From Bugulina stolonifera (taxonomy: Eukaryota; Bryozoa; Gymnolaemata; Cheilostomatida; Bugulidae): a DNA stretch of 64,000 bases. The notes beneath the pieces were generated by a model. That model saw only the letters and a list, made by a program, of their open reading frames with translations, ran no database searches and was not told the origin of the DNA. The stretch is taken from contig OW285188.1 in assembly GCA_935421135.1 (NCBI GenBank), positions 20,003,233 to 20,067,232 on the forward strand, given 5' to 3'. The position numbers and the translations under genes are program-made. Shown here piece by piece: positions 63,501 through 64,000 of the stretch (positions within the stretch are counted from its first letter, which is position 1; each line of letters opens with the position of its first letter).

Positions 63501-64000
63501 TCAACATCGGCAAAGAGTTTAACAGTTCCAGGAATGGTGGCTTTGGTGTCCTTTAGACGCTTTGTAAACTTGGGAGCCTTACCAACTGCAAAAATATAGA
63601 AAATGCTATAAGTGACATACAATTATAACAATCAACGAACTTTTTGCAGGTTGGTGAATAATATTTCTCATATTAGCTGTAGGGGAAGATAATTTTTACA
63701 ACATCAGTTATGATTTATACATACAAGTTTCTGAACTAACCAATGGTTTCCTTGACAAGTACAGATTTAGATGGTTCAGAAAATGTACCAGTGCCAACTT
63801 TGTTTGTGGCGGCTACTCTGAACTCGTAGTCATATCCCTCAACTATCCCGGTGACCTTGTGTTTAGTATCAGATACATCTTCTACTGACTTGATCCAGCG
63901 GTGTTGTGTCGCTGCCTTGTACTCAACAGTGTAGGAGAGTATAGGAGCTCCCCCATCAGACTTGGGGGCTGACCAAGTAAGATCAACAGATGTAGCCTTG
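45567..64000 (-). CDS. titin/twitchin-like giant Ig/FN3 protein, C-terminal part
   Basis: About 3,280 residues of a giant cytoskeletal protein; the 5' part lies beyond base 64000. Order from the N-terminal side: FN3 64000-63741 (partial); Ig 63585-63298, 63150-62878; FN3 62478-62176, 61909-61607; Ig 61299-61030, 60809-60540; Ig+FN3 60377-59793; FN3 59551-59249, 58926-58624; Ig 58196-57909; microexon 57776-57753; Ig 57059-56775; FN3 55852-55550, 54782-54631 with 54300-54153, 53979-53680; Ig 53420-53136, 52785-52516; FN3 52092-51790; disordered exon 51489-48193; FN3 47942-47668, 47419-47092, 46821-46525; Ser/Arg tail 45700-45567. FN3 domains show SW..P..DGG..I..Y..E and the Y.FRV.A.N..G pattern; Ig domains show the W and Y.C or equivalent core. 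Nearly all exons are symmetric phase 1-1, one domain each. No signal peptide or membrane segment is in view, and no kinase, unlike the C-terminal ends of titin and twitchin. Confidence 0.88.
48193..51489 (-). CDS. single 3.3-kb exon of the titin-like gene: repeated disordered insert
   Basis: One exon of 1,099 codons between two FN3 domains, about eleven times longer than its neighbours. The product is rich in Pro, Arg, Lys, Glu and Ser with predicted coiled-coil stretches (about 240-290, 405-465, 560-615). Four kinds of short motif recur: PS(K/R)xWxPSxEYH boxes near residues 127, 371 and 525, with a weaker one near 774; WxxLY near 165, 708 and 1085; (E/D)W(I/V/M)xV followed by RHLV(M/L/T)P near 213-235, 730-746 and 853-888, with SRHNLMMP near 941; and SMPP near 293, 466 and 616 after the coiled coils. 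The order suggests two or three decayed long repeats. I do not recognise the family. Dibasic and Ser-rich stretches would suit binding and phosphorylation, by analogy with PEVK or obscurin linkers. Confidence 0.8.
52900..52948. repeat. 49-base near-perfect hairpin in titin-like intron
   Basis: Two 23-base arms with one mismatch (starting AATTCGAATAGCTACACATG) around a 3-base loop AAT. It could be a foldback repeat or, if transcribed, a short hairpin RNA. The loop is small for a microRNA precursor. Confidence 0.6.
54960..55380 (-). mobile_element. 3' end relic of a non-LTR retrotransposon
   Basis: On the minus strand an open frame of about 115 codons (55355 to 55010) reads like the C-terminal end after reverse transcriptase in non-LTR elements: [16 protein letters not shown], then [28 protein letters not shown] and MKFFNNG, followed by a stop. 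Downstream on that strand is an A-rich simple repeat of TAAAC type (TTAGT on the plus strand, 54963-55005), as expected at the 3' end of such elements. It is truncated at its 5' end. It sits in the intron between FN3 exons 55550 and 54782. The family (CR1, L2 or jockey-like) is not resolved. Confidence 0.6.
55853..56774. other. long intron of the titin-like gene without recognised content
   Basis: About 920 bases between an Ig exon and an FN3 exon. I see no exon with domain character on either strand. It may hold regulatory sequence or decayed repeat. Confidence 0.4.
57753..57776 (-). CDS. 24-base symmetric microexon of the titin-like gene
   Basis: Between the Ig exons 58196-57909 and 57059-56775, the 24 bases 57776-57753 have acceptor TTTATTTGTATTAG and donor CAG/GTAACG. 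They keep the phase 1-1 rule and would add the eight basic residues of G-E-R-K-Q-K-H-T between two Ig domains. Plausible as an alternatively spliced linker; it could also be chance. Confidence 0.45.
62571..62723. mobile_element. diverged copy of the 166-bp hAT-type MITE
   Basis: It shares with 35482-35647 the left end (GGTGCAGAAGT), the centre (AGAAGTTGTCTTCTCTA), the AAATTTCTTT..CC stretch and the right end (CCTAACAG). The two copies differ by many substitutions, and no target duplication remains, so it is older. It lies in an intron of the titin-like gene. Confidence 0.6.

Overview
The window is a stretch of AT-rich, intron-dense animal nuclear DNA. Genes consist of many short exons with GT-AG introns. 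The gene content is metazoan: a ULK3-type kinase, CENP-C, EFCAB5, a titin/twitchin-like Ig/FN3 giant and a Dickkopf/colipase-fold secreted protein. Compact introns and the gene set would suit an early-branching animal such as a sponge, but this placement is only inference.

Layout: (1) 1-1365, minus: 5' half of a ULK3-like kinase, running off the left edge. (2) 2228-7362, plus: two tandem theta-class glutathione S-transferase genes with identical exon structure, identical promoter boxes and a patchy, conversion-like similarity. A hAT-type MITE with an 8-bp target duplication sits in intron 1 of the first. (3) 7977-9128, minus: a four-exon gene for a 111-residue secreted protein with ten cysteines in Dickkopf-C2/prokineticin/colipase spacing. 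Its exons are too short for an ORF search and it was assembled here from splice sites and phase. (4) 9.1-13.67 kb: no protein gene seen; palindromic and GC-rich repeats and a possible spliced non-coding transcript on the minus strand. (5) 13671-26454, plus: a 24-exon EFCAB5-like gene with a 16-bp minisatellite in one intron. (6) 26973-33955, minus: two tandem phytanoyl-CoA dioxygenase-family genes with identical eight-exon structure and mosaic divergence. (7) 36404-44037, plus: CENP-C, with a coding 18-bp minisatellite, a divergent CENP-C motif and the C-terminal cupin. (8) 45567-64000, minus: the C-terminal part of a titin/twitchin-like protein, 13 FN3 and 9 Ig domains, interrupted by a single 3.3-kb exon coding for about 1,100 residues of disordered, internally repeated sequence. 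The gene continues past the right edge.

The genes do not form one pathway. Two are tandem duplicates of metabolic or detoxification enzymes; the others are unrelated housekeeping, ciliary, centromeric, cytoskeletal and signalling genes. Introns and spacers carry small non-autonomous DNA transposons, foldback hairpins, minisatellites and a non-LTR retrotransposon relic. Exon boundaries were placed by hand from splice consensus and reading phase; most should be exact, but an error of one base is possible.
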